Part shown: positions 8,198-14,449 of the stretch, piece by piece
Layout of the letters: each line of letters opens with the position of its first letter
How positions within the stretch are numbered: the stretch's first letter is position 1
DNA from: Rickettsia typhi
GTDB taxonomy: Bacteria > Pseudomonadota > Alphaproteobacteria > Rickettsiales > UBA1997
Direction of reading: 5' to 3'
DNA length: 14,682 nucleotides
Assembly (NCBI GenBank): GCA_945898025.1
Contig: CAMDGT010000006.1
Coordinates: 1 to 14,682, forward strand
The notes under the pieces: generated by a model
What the model was told of the DNA's origin: nothing
The model's input: only the letters and a program-made list of their open reading frames with translations
Database searches by the model: none
Made by a program: the position numbers and the translations under genes

Positions 8198-9025
8198 CTA
8201 TTTTTTCTTATCAAATAAATCTTCTAAATCTTCTTTGTCTATTGGTCCGTGATATTTTAGGATATGATATTCCTTTATATTCTTATCATCAGAATAATCT
8301 TTTGTCTCATCTTTTAATTTAATTTCAATATCAACATTATAAAAAAAATTAAATGGATTATCCTCTAGTTTAGTAATGGCATATTTTACCTTATCGCTTG
8401 CAAATGATAAAACTTTAGGTTTGTTTGATATTTCTGTGATTAAACCCATATTTCCTACATTGGAATTAGAAAGATTGCTATTTCTTGCTTGATATAGATC
8501 TAATTCCACATTCTCTTTAATAGTTCCATCACCAATCTCTTGAAGTTTTTTTATTTCTTTATCTATTTGATTTTGAGCAGCAGAGGCATCTTTACAATCA
8601 TAGGTTTTATTTATTATTTGCTTACCAATTATATTAAAATTAACCTTATTACCAGTGCAGTTTGCAGTAATCTCTAAAAGATTTTTAAAGTTCTTAAAAT
8701 CAAAAATACTGTATTTACAAGGTTTATCTTTTTTTTCGCCGATTAAGTAGTCTATAGTATTACAAACATAACTTGTAAATTCAAAAATAGACGGAGTTAT
8801 TGCTGGTAATAATGGAGTTGCTTTTTCAATCAAATCCATAATCACACTTCCATGTGATATTTTTTTGATTAACAACTTTTGATCTTGCCTATTTTTTTTA
8901 CTATTCTTTGCATTAAGAAAGCTGTAATATTGATTATTTAAGGCCGACATAGCATTAGCAAATTCGAACAACTCGATATCCTGCTTGTTATCTATAGTTA
9001 TTGTAAGCTTAAGTTCTTTTGACAT
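8198..9025 (-). CDS. uncharacterised protein, 275 residues
   Basis: I do not recognise a named family. The start is taken at the ATG 9025-9023; a GTG at 9040 would add five residues but has no better ribosome site. From the ATG, an N-terminal part (MSKELKLTITIDNKQDIELF) leads to LIKKISHGSVIMDLIEKA (about 51-68) and a helical, moderately hydrophobic stretch TPLLPAITPSIFEFTSYVCN. A middle part (FDFKNFKNLLEITANCTGNK) and a C-terminal beta-rich part follow, with YQAR (178-181), GLITEISNKPKVLSF (194-208) and NPFNFFYNVDIEI (223-235). The tail is acidic and lysine-rich. The pattern 'xIxxGSVixdL ... YQxR ... GxIxxIsxKPxkvxF ... NPFxxxyxVDvei' resembles, from memory, uncharacterised proteins scattered in Proteobacteria. 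No signal peptide or catalytic motif is visible. It lies between ftsK and a transposase remnant, so it may have been acquired. Confidence 0.7.
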   Translation of the reverse strand: MSKELKLTITIDNKQDIELFEFANAMSALNNQYYSFLNAKNSKKNRQDQKLLIKKISHGSVIMDLIEKATPLLPAITPSIFEFTSYVCNTIDYLIGEKKDKPCKYSIFDFKNFKNLLEITANCTGNKVNFNIIGKQIINKTYDCKDASAAQNQIDKEIKKLQEIGDGTIKENVELDLYQARNSNLSNSNVGNMGLITEISNKPKVLSFASDKVKYAITKLEDNPFNFFYNVDIEIKLKDETKDYSDDKNIKEYHILKYHGPIDKEDLEDLFDKKK

Positions 9026-9509
9026 ATTTTTATAAAACACAATTTAAAATTAATTTCCCAAACATTTCAGGATTGTTTTTGTTGTTAAATCTCTAACAAA
9101 ATTTATCCACATATTTTTCTAAATACTTCTTACTAACCCAGTGAAATTGCCCCATCATTCCTTTTTTTACAATTTACCAAAAACTCTAAATGGTGTTGAT
9201 GTCCGGCAATAACATTTACATATTTTTTGCACTATGAAACTGCATAATGCAACATAGAGCCTGTAAAATCATCACTCATTAAAACTGACTTTTCAATGTC
9301 AACATTATTCTTTACAATTCCTCTCAAGTCAACAAATCTTCAGTGTTTCTTTTGTGTTGAAAACTTTTTGATTATTTCCAAATTTCCAAGATGCTCATAA
9401 ATTGTTTATTTGCAACTTAATAAATTGACAAAGCTAGATTATAAGAGGACTTAAACTAAATACTATGCCTTTTAAAGTGTGTAAATCTGCAATTTAATTA
9501 TAAAATTAT
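9026..9509. other. intergenic region between the MurU-like gene and the uncharacterised gene
   Basis: This 480-base stretch contains the IS1595-type transposase remnant (about 9045-9402, minus) and, at 9403-9509, AT-rich sequence with no gene. The remnant ends within about 20 bases of the start of the uncharacterised gene. I could not see clear terminal inverted repeats or a target duplication, so the element's edges are not defined. Confidence 0.65.
9045..9402 (-). pseudogene. decayed IS1595-family transposase (ISXO2-like, C-terminal part)
   Basis: Minus-strand translation gives a broken but recognisable IS1595-type DDE transposase C terminus. One frame reads EHLGNLEIIKKFSTQKKH, stop, RFVDLRGIVKNNVDIEKSV, then LMSDDFTGSMLHYAVS, stop, CKKYVNVIAGHQHHLEFLVN and CKKRNDGAISLG. 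After a frame change comes WVSKKYLEKYVDKFC, stop, RFNNKNNPEMFGKLI. In intact relatives this is the 'TDe...Y', 'H(T/N)N.iE..w..lKR...G', 'vS.kHL..Y..EF.fR.N.R....MF..L' block, so the catalytic Asp region, the Glu region and the tail are all in order. At least three in-frame stops and one frameshift rule out a working product. The N-terminal zinc-ribbon half is missing. Confidence 0.8.
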
Positions 9510-10292
9510 TTAGTGACGTAGTATATCTAGCCTCATTTTTTTCTCTGCTTCCTCAATTGCACTTATTGTTCCAACATGAAAATATCTTCCTGTAAGTTCA
9601 GTGCCCTTGACTCCTTCAAGTATACCGTTTTCATTAATTGCATTTTGATAAAAATAAGACATTGGAAAATATTTTAAATCTGAGCCTCCTAAACTAGACT
9701 CAGGAACATCTTGAAATAAAAGCTTAGGATCAATAATTTGTAAGCCAGTGAAGGTAAAAGGCAATTTTTGATTGTTGTTTTCTTTTGGCTTGCTTAAATT
9801 TAGTGTTGCTGGATCAAAATTAAAATCTCCGTTGCCGTGATAACATTCAAATTTGTCGGTTCTAGTGAGTCCAAGCATTATTTTGCATGGATTGTTAATA
9901 AAATTTTCGTAAAGATCAGAAATATCAAGTGGGAAATTCTCTCTCCATATAACATCACCATTGACTAAAAGAAGATATTTATTGACATCGATTAAATTTT
10001 TTGCAAATAAAAGACCGCCCCCTGTTTCAAGCTTTTCAGGCTCTCGTGAAAAAATAACCCTAGCATTGTAGCTGCGCATATTTTTAAGATGATTCTCTAT
10101 TTTATCTGCCAAATGAAAACCATTAACTATTATTGTTTTTATTTCGCCAAATTCGGTAATTTTTTCAATGATATGCTCTACCATTGACCTCTTATCAATC
10201 AAGACTAGTGGCTTAGGAATGGTGTCGCTTAGTGGGCGCATTCTTTCGCCTCTACCAGCGCAAAAAATAAAAGCTTGCTTAAGACTTTGCAT
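9510..10292 (-). CDS. sugar-1-phosphate nucleotidyltransferase, MurU-like
   Basis: This protein transfers a nucleotidyl group from an NTP to a sugar 1-phosphate. Its closest known role in Proteobacteria is MurU, which makes UDP-MurNAc from MurNAc-1-phosphate in cell-wall recycling. The 260 residues carry the signature FIFCAGRGERMRPLSDTIPKPL (8-29, split here by no gap), the sugar-binding ETGGGL (89-94), the metal-binding NGD (111-113) and FTFTGLQIIDPKLL, which precedes the substrate-binding end. The length fits MurU rather than the longer GlmU or the RmlA type. The partner kinase AmgK, often adjacent together with tsaE and addB in alphaproteobacteria, is not in this window, so the substrate is uncertain. 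The start ATG (10292-10290) is 11 bases after the rnd stop, so the two are probably co-transcribed. Confidence 0.82.
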   Translation of the reverse strand: MQSLKQAFIFCAGRGERMRPLSDTIPKPLVLIDKRSMVEHIIEKITEFGEIKTIIVNGFHLADKIENHLKNMRSYNARVIFSREPEKLETGGGLLFAKNLIDVNKYLLLVNGDVIWRENFPLDISDLYENFINNPCKIMLGLTRTDKFECYHGNGDFNFDPATLNLSKPKENNNQKLPFTFTGLQIIDPKLLFQDVPESSLGGSDLKYFPMSYFYQNAINENGILEGVKGTELTGRYFHVGTISAIEEAEKKMRLDILRH

Positions 10293-10303
10293 ATTTTTAT
10301 ATT

Positions 10304-10930
10304 TTATTGGTGTGCAAATATATCAAGAGAGAAGCCTTTTAAATCGAGCTCAACTCTTGTTGGTAAAAATTTCATACAATCTTCAAATAGATCAATCTTT
10401 TGCTCTCTTACAAGCATTTGATTTAATTTTTCTTTTAAACGATGAAGATATAAAACATCTGAAGAGGCATAATCTAATTGCTTATCGCTCAGATTAGAGT
10501 TCCCCCAATATGAACTTTGTTGTTTCTTTGAAAGCTCAACGCCAAGAATTTCTTCGCAAATATTTTTTAAACCATGGGAATCAGTGTATGTTCTGACTAA
10601 TTTTGAAGCAATTTTAGTGCAATAAATATTGGAAATATCAACCTTTAAGTAATGTTTAATTATTGCCACATCAAAACGAGCAAAGTGAAATATTTTACAA
10701 ATATCATTATTTCCCAATATCACCTTAAGATTTTTGCAATTATCATAATTATTATAATCAAACTTAACAAGATGAGCAGAGCCATCGCCACTTGAGATTT
10801 GTAGCAAGCAAAGACGATCTCGATGTATATTTAAACCCATCGTTTCGGTGTCAACTGCCAACTCTTTTGCTAACAAAAATTTTTCAAAAACTTTATTTGA
10901 TATATCGTTTTGATGAAGCTCTATATTCAT
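10304..10930 (-). CDS. rnd: ribonuclease D, short form (3'-5' exonuclease)
   Basis: RNase D trims 3' ends of tRNA precursors and other small RNAs. This 208-residue protein contains only the DEDD exonuclease domain and lacks the HRDC domains of E. coli RNase D, as usual for the short alphaproteobacterial form. The catalytic residues can be seen: DTE in LAVDTETMGLNIHRDRLCLL (D27, E29), HFARFDVAII (D87) and LDYASSDVLYL (Y154, D158), so it is of the DEDDy class. The YWGNSNLSDKQLDYA stretch is also characteristic. The ATG is at 10930-10928. It heads a minus-strand unit with the nucleotidyltransferase and is divergent from lptA across a 519-base gap full of inverted repeats. In many alphaproteobacteria rnd precedes lptC-lptA-lptB on the same strand; here it points the other way. 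Confidence 0.92.
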   Translation of the reverse strand: MNIELHQNDISNKVFEKFLLAKELAVDTETMGLNIHRDRLCLLQISSGDGSAHLVKFDYNNYDNCKNLKVILGNNDICKIFHFARFDVAIIKHYLKVDISNIYCTKIASKLVRTYTDSHGLKNICEEILGVELSKKQQSSYWGNSNLSDKQLDYASSDVLYLHRLKEKLNQMLVREQKIDLFEDCMKFLPTRVELDLKGFSLDIFAHQ

Positions 10931-11136
10931 TTATTGAATTATTTAATTTAATCATTTATTGAGATTATTGGTAAAGCAGATAAACTGCACTGCTTTGTCA
11001 ATTTTATTTTGCTTAGCAACTATAAAATTTTATTTGTTAAAAACAAATAAAAAACTTTAATAAATTTATCTCAATAAATAAATTATAATTGTTAAATATA
11101 ATTTGCAATTTACAATAAACAAATTATTTCTTTCCT

Positions 11137-11174
11137 TTAGAGTGTCATGTCAGTAGCGATAACTGACACTCTAA
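11137..11174. promoter_or_regulatory. palindrome with two mutually exclusive stems
   Basis: TTAGAGTGTCA (11137-11147) and TGACACTCTAA (11164-11174) form a perfect 11-bp stem around a 16-base loop. Inside it TGTCAGT (11148-11154) and ACTGACA (11162-11168) form a perfect 7-bp stem with a 7-base loop. Both stems need the same TGACA on the right, so only one can form. The layout reads as a 13-bp palindrome, TTAGAG-TGTCAGT / ACTGACA-CTCTAA, whose left arm gained a tandem TGTCA. It is more GC-rich than its surroundings. No T-run follows, so a terminator is unlikely; an operator or a structured RNA leader is possible. Confidence 0.6.
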
Positions 11175-11201
11175 TATTTGTGGTGTATTAGTGTGGTGAA
11201 T

Positions 11202-11243
11202 AATTAAATTCTTAATTAATTGTGATTAAATAAGAATTTAATT
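11202..11243. repeat. 13-bp perfect inverted repeat
   Basis: AATTAAATTCTTA (11202-11214) and TAAGAATTTAATT (11231-11243) are perfect complements separated by 16 bases, the same spacing as the outer stem of the palindrome at 11137-11174. The sequence is almost all A/T, so some dyads are expected by chance, but 13 perfect pairs between 11137-11174 and 11262-11301 is notable. Confidence 0.55.
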
Positions 11244-11261
11244 GGCTTTATAGTGATGATT

Positions 11262-11301
11262 TACTATTTAATACCTAAAAAAATTTAAGTATTAAATAGT
11301 A
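11262..11301. repeat. long AT hairpin, 17 of 18 pairs
   Basis: TACTATTTAATAC (11262-11274) pairs perfectly with GTATTAAATAGTA (11289-11301). After one C/A mismatch, four more pairs close on an AAAA loop (11280-11283). It is the longest hairpin in the window. A smaller palindrome, ATTAAAT-TG-ATTTAAT, follows at 11301-11316. It lies about 150 bases before lptA and could extrude as a cruciform or fold in a long 5' leader. Confidence 0.6.
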
Positions 11302-11449
11302 TTAAATTGATTTAATAAAATATATTCAATAAAAAACATACAAAATAAAAAATTAAGCAATATTTTGTCCTATTTTGAAACAAAAAAACGATTAAATGCA
11401 CTATTTACAAGCGATAAAAATAAATTAAAATTACAACATTTTTTAAATT

Positions 11450-12037
11450 ATGATGAATTTTTTATCGCTATTTTTCTTAATATTCTCTTTTATCTTGTCT
11501 GAAAATTGCAACTCTAAACCAGAAAATACAAAATCTACTAAAATAACTTTAAATAACGACACTAAAATTAGTGCTAATTTTATTGAAATAAATAGAAAAA
11601 TTGGCAACATAATTTTAATTGGCAACGTTGTCATAGATGACGGTGAAAGCAGTTTATTGTCGGAAAAAATGACAATAATTTTTGAAAAAAAAACCGCAAA
11701 AAATAAAAATGGTAAAATAAAAAAAATTTTTTCTGATAAAAAAATTAAAATTTTTAATCAAGAAACCACAGCAATAGGAGATTCTGGCTATTATGATCCT
11801 GTAAATTCAATATTTGTTCTTGAAAATAATGTCAATGTTAATAATGGAATTTCCGTTGCGAGCGGTAAAAAATTTATTTATAATTTAATCACTAAAAAGG
11901 GCGATTTAATTGGAGGAAATGCTTTAAAATCGAATAACAATAGCCCATCATCACAGCCAAATAAAGTAAATAATGAGCGCGTCACTGTAATTATTGGAGA
12001 AACAATAAAAGACGACATTAAGAAACAAATTAACTAA
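11450..12037 (+). CDS. lptA: LptA-like periplasmic LPS-transport protein (OstA-like)
   Basis: LptA forms the periplasmic bridge that carries lipopolysaccharide from the inner to the outer membrane. The 195-residue protein begins with a Sec signal peptide ([20 protein letters not shown], with no proper lipobox), then repeats of the beta-jellyroll type. Visible are [20 protein letters not shown] and [20 protein letters not shown], followed by [40 protein letters not shown] and GDLIGGNAL. The pattern 'g.v....g...l.ae.m.v' and 'a.gd.a.Y......v.L..nV' is that of LptA/OstA domains. Sequence divergence is high, as usual for LptA, but lptB starts one base after its stop, which supports the call. Two adjacent ATGs (11450 and 11453) could serve as start, neither with a Shine-Dalgarno. 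The C terminus is polar and lysine-rich. Confidence 0.85.
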   Translation: MMNFLSLFFLIFSFILSENCNSKPENTKSTKITLNNDTKISANFIEINRKIGNIILIGNVVIDDGESSLLSEKMTIIFEKKTAKNKNGKIKKIFSDKKIKIFNQETTAIGDSGYYDPVNSIFVLENNVNVNNGISVASGKKFIYNLITKKGDLIGGNALKSNNNSPSSQPNKVNNERVTVIIGETIKDDIKKQIN

Positions 12038-12038
12038 T

Positions 12039-12764
12039 ATGACAAAAATTCTTAAAATTGAAAATATCAGTAAATCATACGGGAAAAAATCGGTAATTCA
12101 CAATGTCGATCTACAAATAAAACAAGGCGAAATTGTTGGTCTTCTTGGTCCAAACGGAGCAGGAAAAACCACTTGCTTTTATATGATAGTAGGCTTGGTT
12201 GATAATAATGGCGGTAAAATTTTAATTGATGACGTTGAGATTGGCAAGATGCCAATTTATCAAAGAGCAAGCCTTGGTATTAGTTACTTACCACAAGAAT
12301 CATCAATCTTTTCCGGAATGACTGTTGAAAAAAATATTGAGGCAGTGTTAGAAATAGCAGAACCCAATAAATATAATAGACAGCAAAAATTAGAAAAATT
12401 AATTAATGAATTTTCAATTTCTCACATTAGAAATTCTCATGCTTTATCTCTTTCTGGAGGGGAAAGACGAAGAGTTGAAATTGCTAGAGCATTAGCAACA
12501 GAACCATCTTTTATACTACTAGATGAGCCATTCGCAGGAGTTGACCCAATATCGGTTAATGATATTCGCAAAATGATAACACATCTAAAAAATCGCAATA
12601 TCGGCATTTTAATCACTGACCATAATGTTAGAGAAACTTTATCAATTGTTGATAGAGCTTATATAGTATATGACGGCAAAATTCTTGCCAATGGCAATAG
12701 CAAAGAAATTCTGAACAATCAGGCAGTAAGACAAGTTTATTTAGGAGATGATTTTAAAATCTAA
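12039..12764 (+). CDS. lptB: LPS export ABC transporter ATPase LptB
   Basis: LptB is the cytoplasmic ATPase of the LptB2FGC complex that extracts LPS from the inner membrane and pushes it along the LptA bridge. The 241 residues have all ABC motifs: Walker A GPNGAGKT (37-44), Q-loop YLPQESSIF (83-91), signature LSGGE (138-142), Walker B FILLDEP (158-164, Glu163), D-loop and H-loop His195 in [10 protein letters not shown]. The PQESSIF and DHNVRETL sequences and the length separate LptB from the LivF/LivG branched-chain amino acid transporters. It starts one base after lptA, so translation is probably coupled. LptF, LptG and LptC are not in this window. Confidence 0.97.
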   Translation: MTKILKIENISKSYGKKSVIHNVDLQIKQGEIVGLLGPNGAGKTTCFYMIVGLVDNNGGKILIDDVEIGKMPIYQRASLGISYLPQESSIFSGMTVEKNIEAVLEIAEPNKYNRQQKLEKLINEFSISHIRNSHALSLSGGERRRVEIARALATEPSFILLDEPFAGVDPISVNDIRKMITHLKNRNIGILITDHNVRETLSIVDRAYIVYDGKILANGNSKEILNNQAVRQVYLGDDFKI

Positions 12765-12771
12765 AATATTA

Positions 12772-13179
12772 ATGAACGATATAATTTTAATTGCTATAGG
12801 CGGAGCAATTGGCTCTACCCTTAGATTTGCTACCAATAATTTTATTGCTCGCTTAGGATTTCTAAACAAAATATCAACAAAGCTATTTTCAACAATACCT
12901 TACAACACTTTATTTATTAATGTTACAGGGTCTCTCGTGGTAGGATTTCTTTACTTCTTTTTTGCTAATAATTTCGATAACACAATAAATCACAAATTAA
13001 AATATTTTTTTATAATAGGGCTATTGGGCGGATATACAACATTTTCCAGCTTCTCCCTTGATTGCTTAAATTTATTTATTTCAGGACATTATCTTCAAGC
13101 ATTAACTTATAGCCTATTATCCTTAATATGCTCTTTTATAGCAGTATTTCTGGGCTTTTACATTGCAAATATTATATGA
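12772..13179 (+). CDS. crcB: fluoride ion channel CrcB (Fluc)
   Basis: CrcB/Fluc is a dimeric membrane channel that lets fluoride leave the cell. The 135-residue protein has four hydrophobic segments (about residues 3-24, 45-66, 77-100 and 108-133). Conserved pieces are AIGGAIGSTLRF (8-19), the FINVTGSLVVGF segment (48-59) with its pore-lining Asn, and GLLGGYTTFSSFS (83-95), the helix break with the Na+-binding TTFS. An ATG at 12748 would add eight residues and overlap lptB by 17 bases; the AGGAG at 12743-12747 touches that ATG directly, with no spacing, so I prefer the ATG at 12772, which gives the usual N terminus. The gene follows lptB closely. The fluoride riboswitch often seen before crcB is not present, since the upstream sequence is lptB coding. 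Confidence 0.92.
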   Translation: MNDIILIAIGGAIGSTLRFATNNFIARLGFLNKISTKLFSTIPYNTLFINVTGSLVVGFLYFFFANNFDNTINHKLKYFFIIGLLGGYTTFSSFSLDCLNLFISGHYLQALTYSLLSLICSFIAVFLGFYIANII

Positions 13180-14117
13180 TAGAATTTACCATAAAACCTC
13201 AATCAGAACATGAATCTATAAATCAAAGAATTGATAAATTTCTTTGTCAGGAGTTCGATATTTCTTTTGCCGTTGCACAAAAATTAATTCGCAACAAAAA
13301 AATTATTGTTAATCAAAAAACAATTGATTATTCTTATAGAATAAGCATTCATGATCATATTTTAATTAAAGAAAATTTACCAACCCGACATAAAAAATTT
13401 ACTCAAAAAACAGCATCAAAAAATAGCATAGAAAAATTAGCCAAACAATTAATCACTTGGAAAATATTTGAAGATGAAAAAATTATCATCATCAACAAAC
13501 CTTCTGGAATCCCAGTGCAAGGTGGTAGTGGAATCAATTTATCAATAAATGATGCTTTAAATATTATTAATCAAAAAACTTCAAAAAATTTAGAAAAATG
13601 GCAACTAGTTCATCGCCTCGACAAAGACACAAGTGGCCTTCTCTTGATTGCCAAGAACAGTAAGATTGCTGATTTCTTAACATCTAGCTTTAAGAATAAA
13701 GATATCAAAAAAACATATCTAGCACTAGTGAAAGGAAGAATCAATAAAGATAACGGTATTATCGATATTCCATTGCGAAAAAAAATGCTTAATAAAAATG
13801 AAAAAGTATATCCCGATATAGAAAACGGCAAGTCCGCAATCACTCATTTTAAATTGATTAAAAATTTTAGTAATTTTTCGTTAATTGAATTAAAGCCTAT
13901 TACCGGTAGAACACATCAATTAAGAGTTCATTGCAAGGAAATTGGCAATCCGATTATTAATGATATTAAGTATGGAGGCAAAGAGGTTATAAATCGCAAA
14001 ATATCAGCAAGAATGTGCCTACATTCACAGTATATTGCAATTGAAAAATATTATGAGGATGGGTCAAGCCTTGAAATAAAAGACAATTCAACTCCAGATT
14101 TTTTAAAAAATATTTAG
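13176..14117 (+). CDS. rluC: RluC/RluD-family 23S rRNA pseudouridine synthase
   Basis: The enzyme converts specific uridines of 23S rRNA to pseudouridine; RluC acts at 955, 2504 and 2580 (E. coli numbering). The 313-residue protein has an N-terminal S4 RNA-binding domain (about 14-70, with RIDKFLCQEF and AQKLIRNKKIIVN) and the catalytic domain with IINKPSGIPVQGG (105-117), HRLDKDTSG (146-154, catalytic Asp149), KTYLALVKG and the RTHQLRVH motif. RluC rather than RluD is the more likely member because of the KPSGIPVQGG form and the crcB neighbour, as in other alphaproteobacteria, but this is inference. The chosen ATG (13176) overlaps the crcB stop by four bases (ATGA), a sign of coupled translation; the longer frame from 13128 would run far into crcB. 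Confidence 0.92.
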   Translation: MIEFTIKPQSEHESINQRIDKFLCQEFDISFAVAQKLIRNKKIIVNQKTIDYSYRISIHDHILIKENLPTRHKKFTQKTASKNSIEKLAKQLITWKIFEDEKIIIINKPSGIPVQGGSGINLSINDALNIINQKTSKNLEKWQLVHRLDKDTSGLLLIAKNSKIADFLTSSFKNKDIKKTYLALVKGRINKDNGIIDIPLRKKMLNKNEKVYPDIENGKSAITHFKLIKNFSNFSLIELKPITGRTHQLRVHCKEIGNPIINDIKYGGKEVINRKISARMCLHSQYIAIEKYYEDGSSLEIKDNSTPDFLKNI

Positions 14118-14133
14118 GTAAATTGCAATTTTT

Positions 14134-14188
14134 AAAAAAAAACTTAAAAAAAACTTAAAAAAAACTTAAAAAAAACTTAAAAAAAACT
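14134..14188. repeat. 11-bp tandem repeat of phased A-tracts (A8CTT x5)
   Basis: Five copies of A8CTT follow each other with exact 11-base spacing; the C falls at 14143, 14154, 14165, 14176 and 14187, and the first tract has nine A. A-tracts repeated at about one helical turn give strong intrinsic DNA curvature. The array lies right after the rluC stop and ends at the junction motif at 14190. Confidence 0.9.
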
Positions 14189-14189
14189 C

Positions 14190-14205
14190 TAGGGCACCTC
14201 TAAAA
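14190..14205. other. junction motif shared with 2054-2069 (possible insertion-sequence end)
   Basis: TAGGGCACCTCTAAAA here matches TAGGGAGCCTCTAAAA at 2054-2069 in 14 of 16 bases, and both are followed by an AATTTA-C-rich stretch. Both lie at sharp changes of sequence character. This is what a terminal repeat left by an insertion sequence would look like. No oppositely oriented copy is seen in the window. Confidence 0.35.
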
Positions 14206-14281
14206 TTTACCCCCAGCCCCATAAAATCTTAAATCCCAAATAATTCAGCTCCAAACCCTTTATCCCCATGGTTTTTTTCGA

Positions 14282-14351
14282 GGGTTTTTTAGGAGGTTTT
14301 TTAGGGGGTTTTTTTAAGGGGTTTTTTAGGGGGTTTTTTAGGGGGTTTTTT
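14282..14351 (+). repeat. 12-bp tandem repeat TTTTTTAGGGGG with G-quadruplex potential
   Basis: Six T-runs of 6-7 bases begin at 14285, 14297, 14309, 14322, 14334 and 14346, so the period is 12 (once 13). G-runs lie between them: GGGGG at 14304-14308, GGGG at 14318-14321, GGGGG at 14329-14333 and 14341-14345. Four runs of at least four G separated by loops of 7-9 bases can form a G-quadruplex on the plus strand. The repeat resembles a telomere-like sequence, but nothing else suggests a chromosome end. Confidence 0.85.
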
Positions 14352-14415
14352 AAGAAATTACACCATTTCCAATCTATAATACATTATAATTAACTTCTAA
14401 AATTCTTCCATAAAA

Positions 14416-14443
14416 TTACTGTTTTATCAATCTAAAACAGTAA
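14416..14443. promoter_or_regulatory. hairpin just upstream of the IS630-type transposase start
   Basis: TTACTGTTTTA (14416-14426) and TAAAACAGTAA (14433-14443) form a perfect 11-bp stem with a 6-base loop, ending six bases before the ATG at 14450. In a read-through transcript it would cover the translation start. Such hairpins are known in insertion sequences as protection against outside transcription. It could also be part of the element's end. Confidence 0.6.
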
Positions 14444-14449
14444 AAGATT

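Larger units (their letters stand above)
10931..11449. other. divergent intergenic region with clustered inverted repeats
   Basis: This is the shared upstream region of rnd (minus) and lptA (plus), very AT-rich and without a supportable gene. It holds at least six inverted repeats. They are ATTTATTGAGAT (10954-10965) with its complement at 11068-11079; AAAGCAG/CTGCTTT (10973-10979 / 10990-10996); TTTTATTTGTT/AACAAATAAAA (11028-11038 / 11042-11052); and the three listed separately at 11137-11174, 11202-11243 and 11262-11301. Promoters for both genes must lie here but no convincing -35/-10 pair stands out. lptC, expected between rnd and lptA, is absent and I see no remnant of it. Confidence 0.7.
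14118..14449. other. intergenic region between rluC and the IS630-type element, made mostly of simple repeats
   Basis: The 330 bases contain no gene. In order they hold the palindrome AAATTGCAATTT (14120-14131), the 11-bp A-tract repeat, a junction motif TAGGGCACCTCTAAAA (14190-14205), a C-rich stretch with several CCC-CCCCC runs (14210-14268), the G-run repeat (14282-14351), an AT-rich piece and the hairpin before the transposase gene. No clear intrinsic terminator with a stem and T-run follows rluC. Confidence 0.75.

Noticed and set aside
9026-9040. GTG start at 9040 for the uncharacterised gene
   Set aside because: It adds only MFYKN, has no Shine-Dalgarno, and the ATG at 9025 gives a natural N terminus.
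9103-9111. Perfect DnaA-box sequence TTATCCACA
   Set aside because: It is a single site that falls within the transposase remnant's codons for YVDK. No cluster of boxes and no origin-type gene context accompanies it.
11137-11174. Intrinsic terminator
   Set aside because: The stem is not followed by a T-run on either strand and lies upstream of both flanking genes.
10931-11449. Replication origin in the palindrome-rich divergent spacer
   Set aside because: It is AT-rich and full of dyads, but I found no DnaA boxes and none of the genes usually near alphaproteobacterial origins.
12748-12771. Upstream ATG of crcB preceded by AGGAG
   Set aside because: The AGGAG directly abuts the ATG, leaving no spacing, and the extra residues MILKSKIL are not part of the usual CrcB N terminus.
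13128-13175. Upstream ATG extending rluC into crcB
   Set aside because: It would overlap crcB by 52 bases and add residues read from crcB's last membrane helix; the ATGA overlap at 13176 is the normal coupled start.
14282-14351. Telomere or linear-replicon end
   Set aside because: The repeat is short, internal to the window and followed by an insertion-sequence gene; no hairpin end or telomere-resolution gene is seen.
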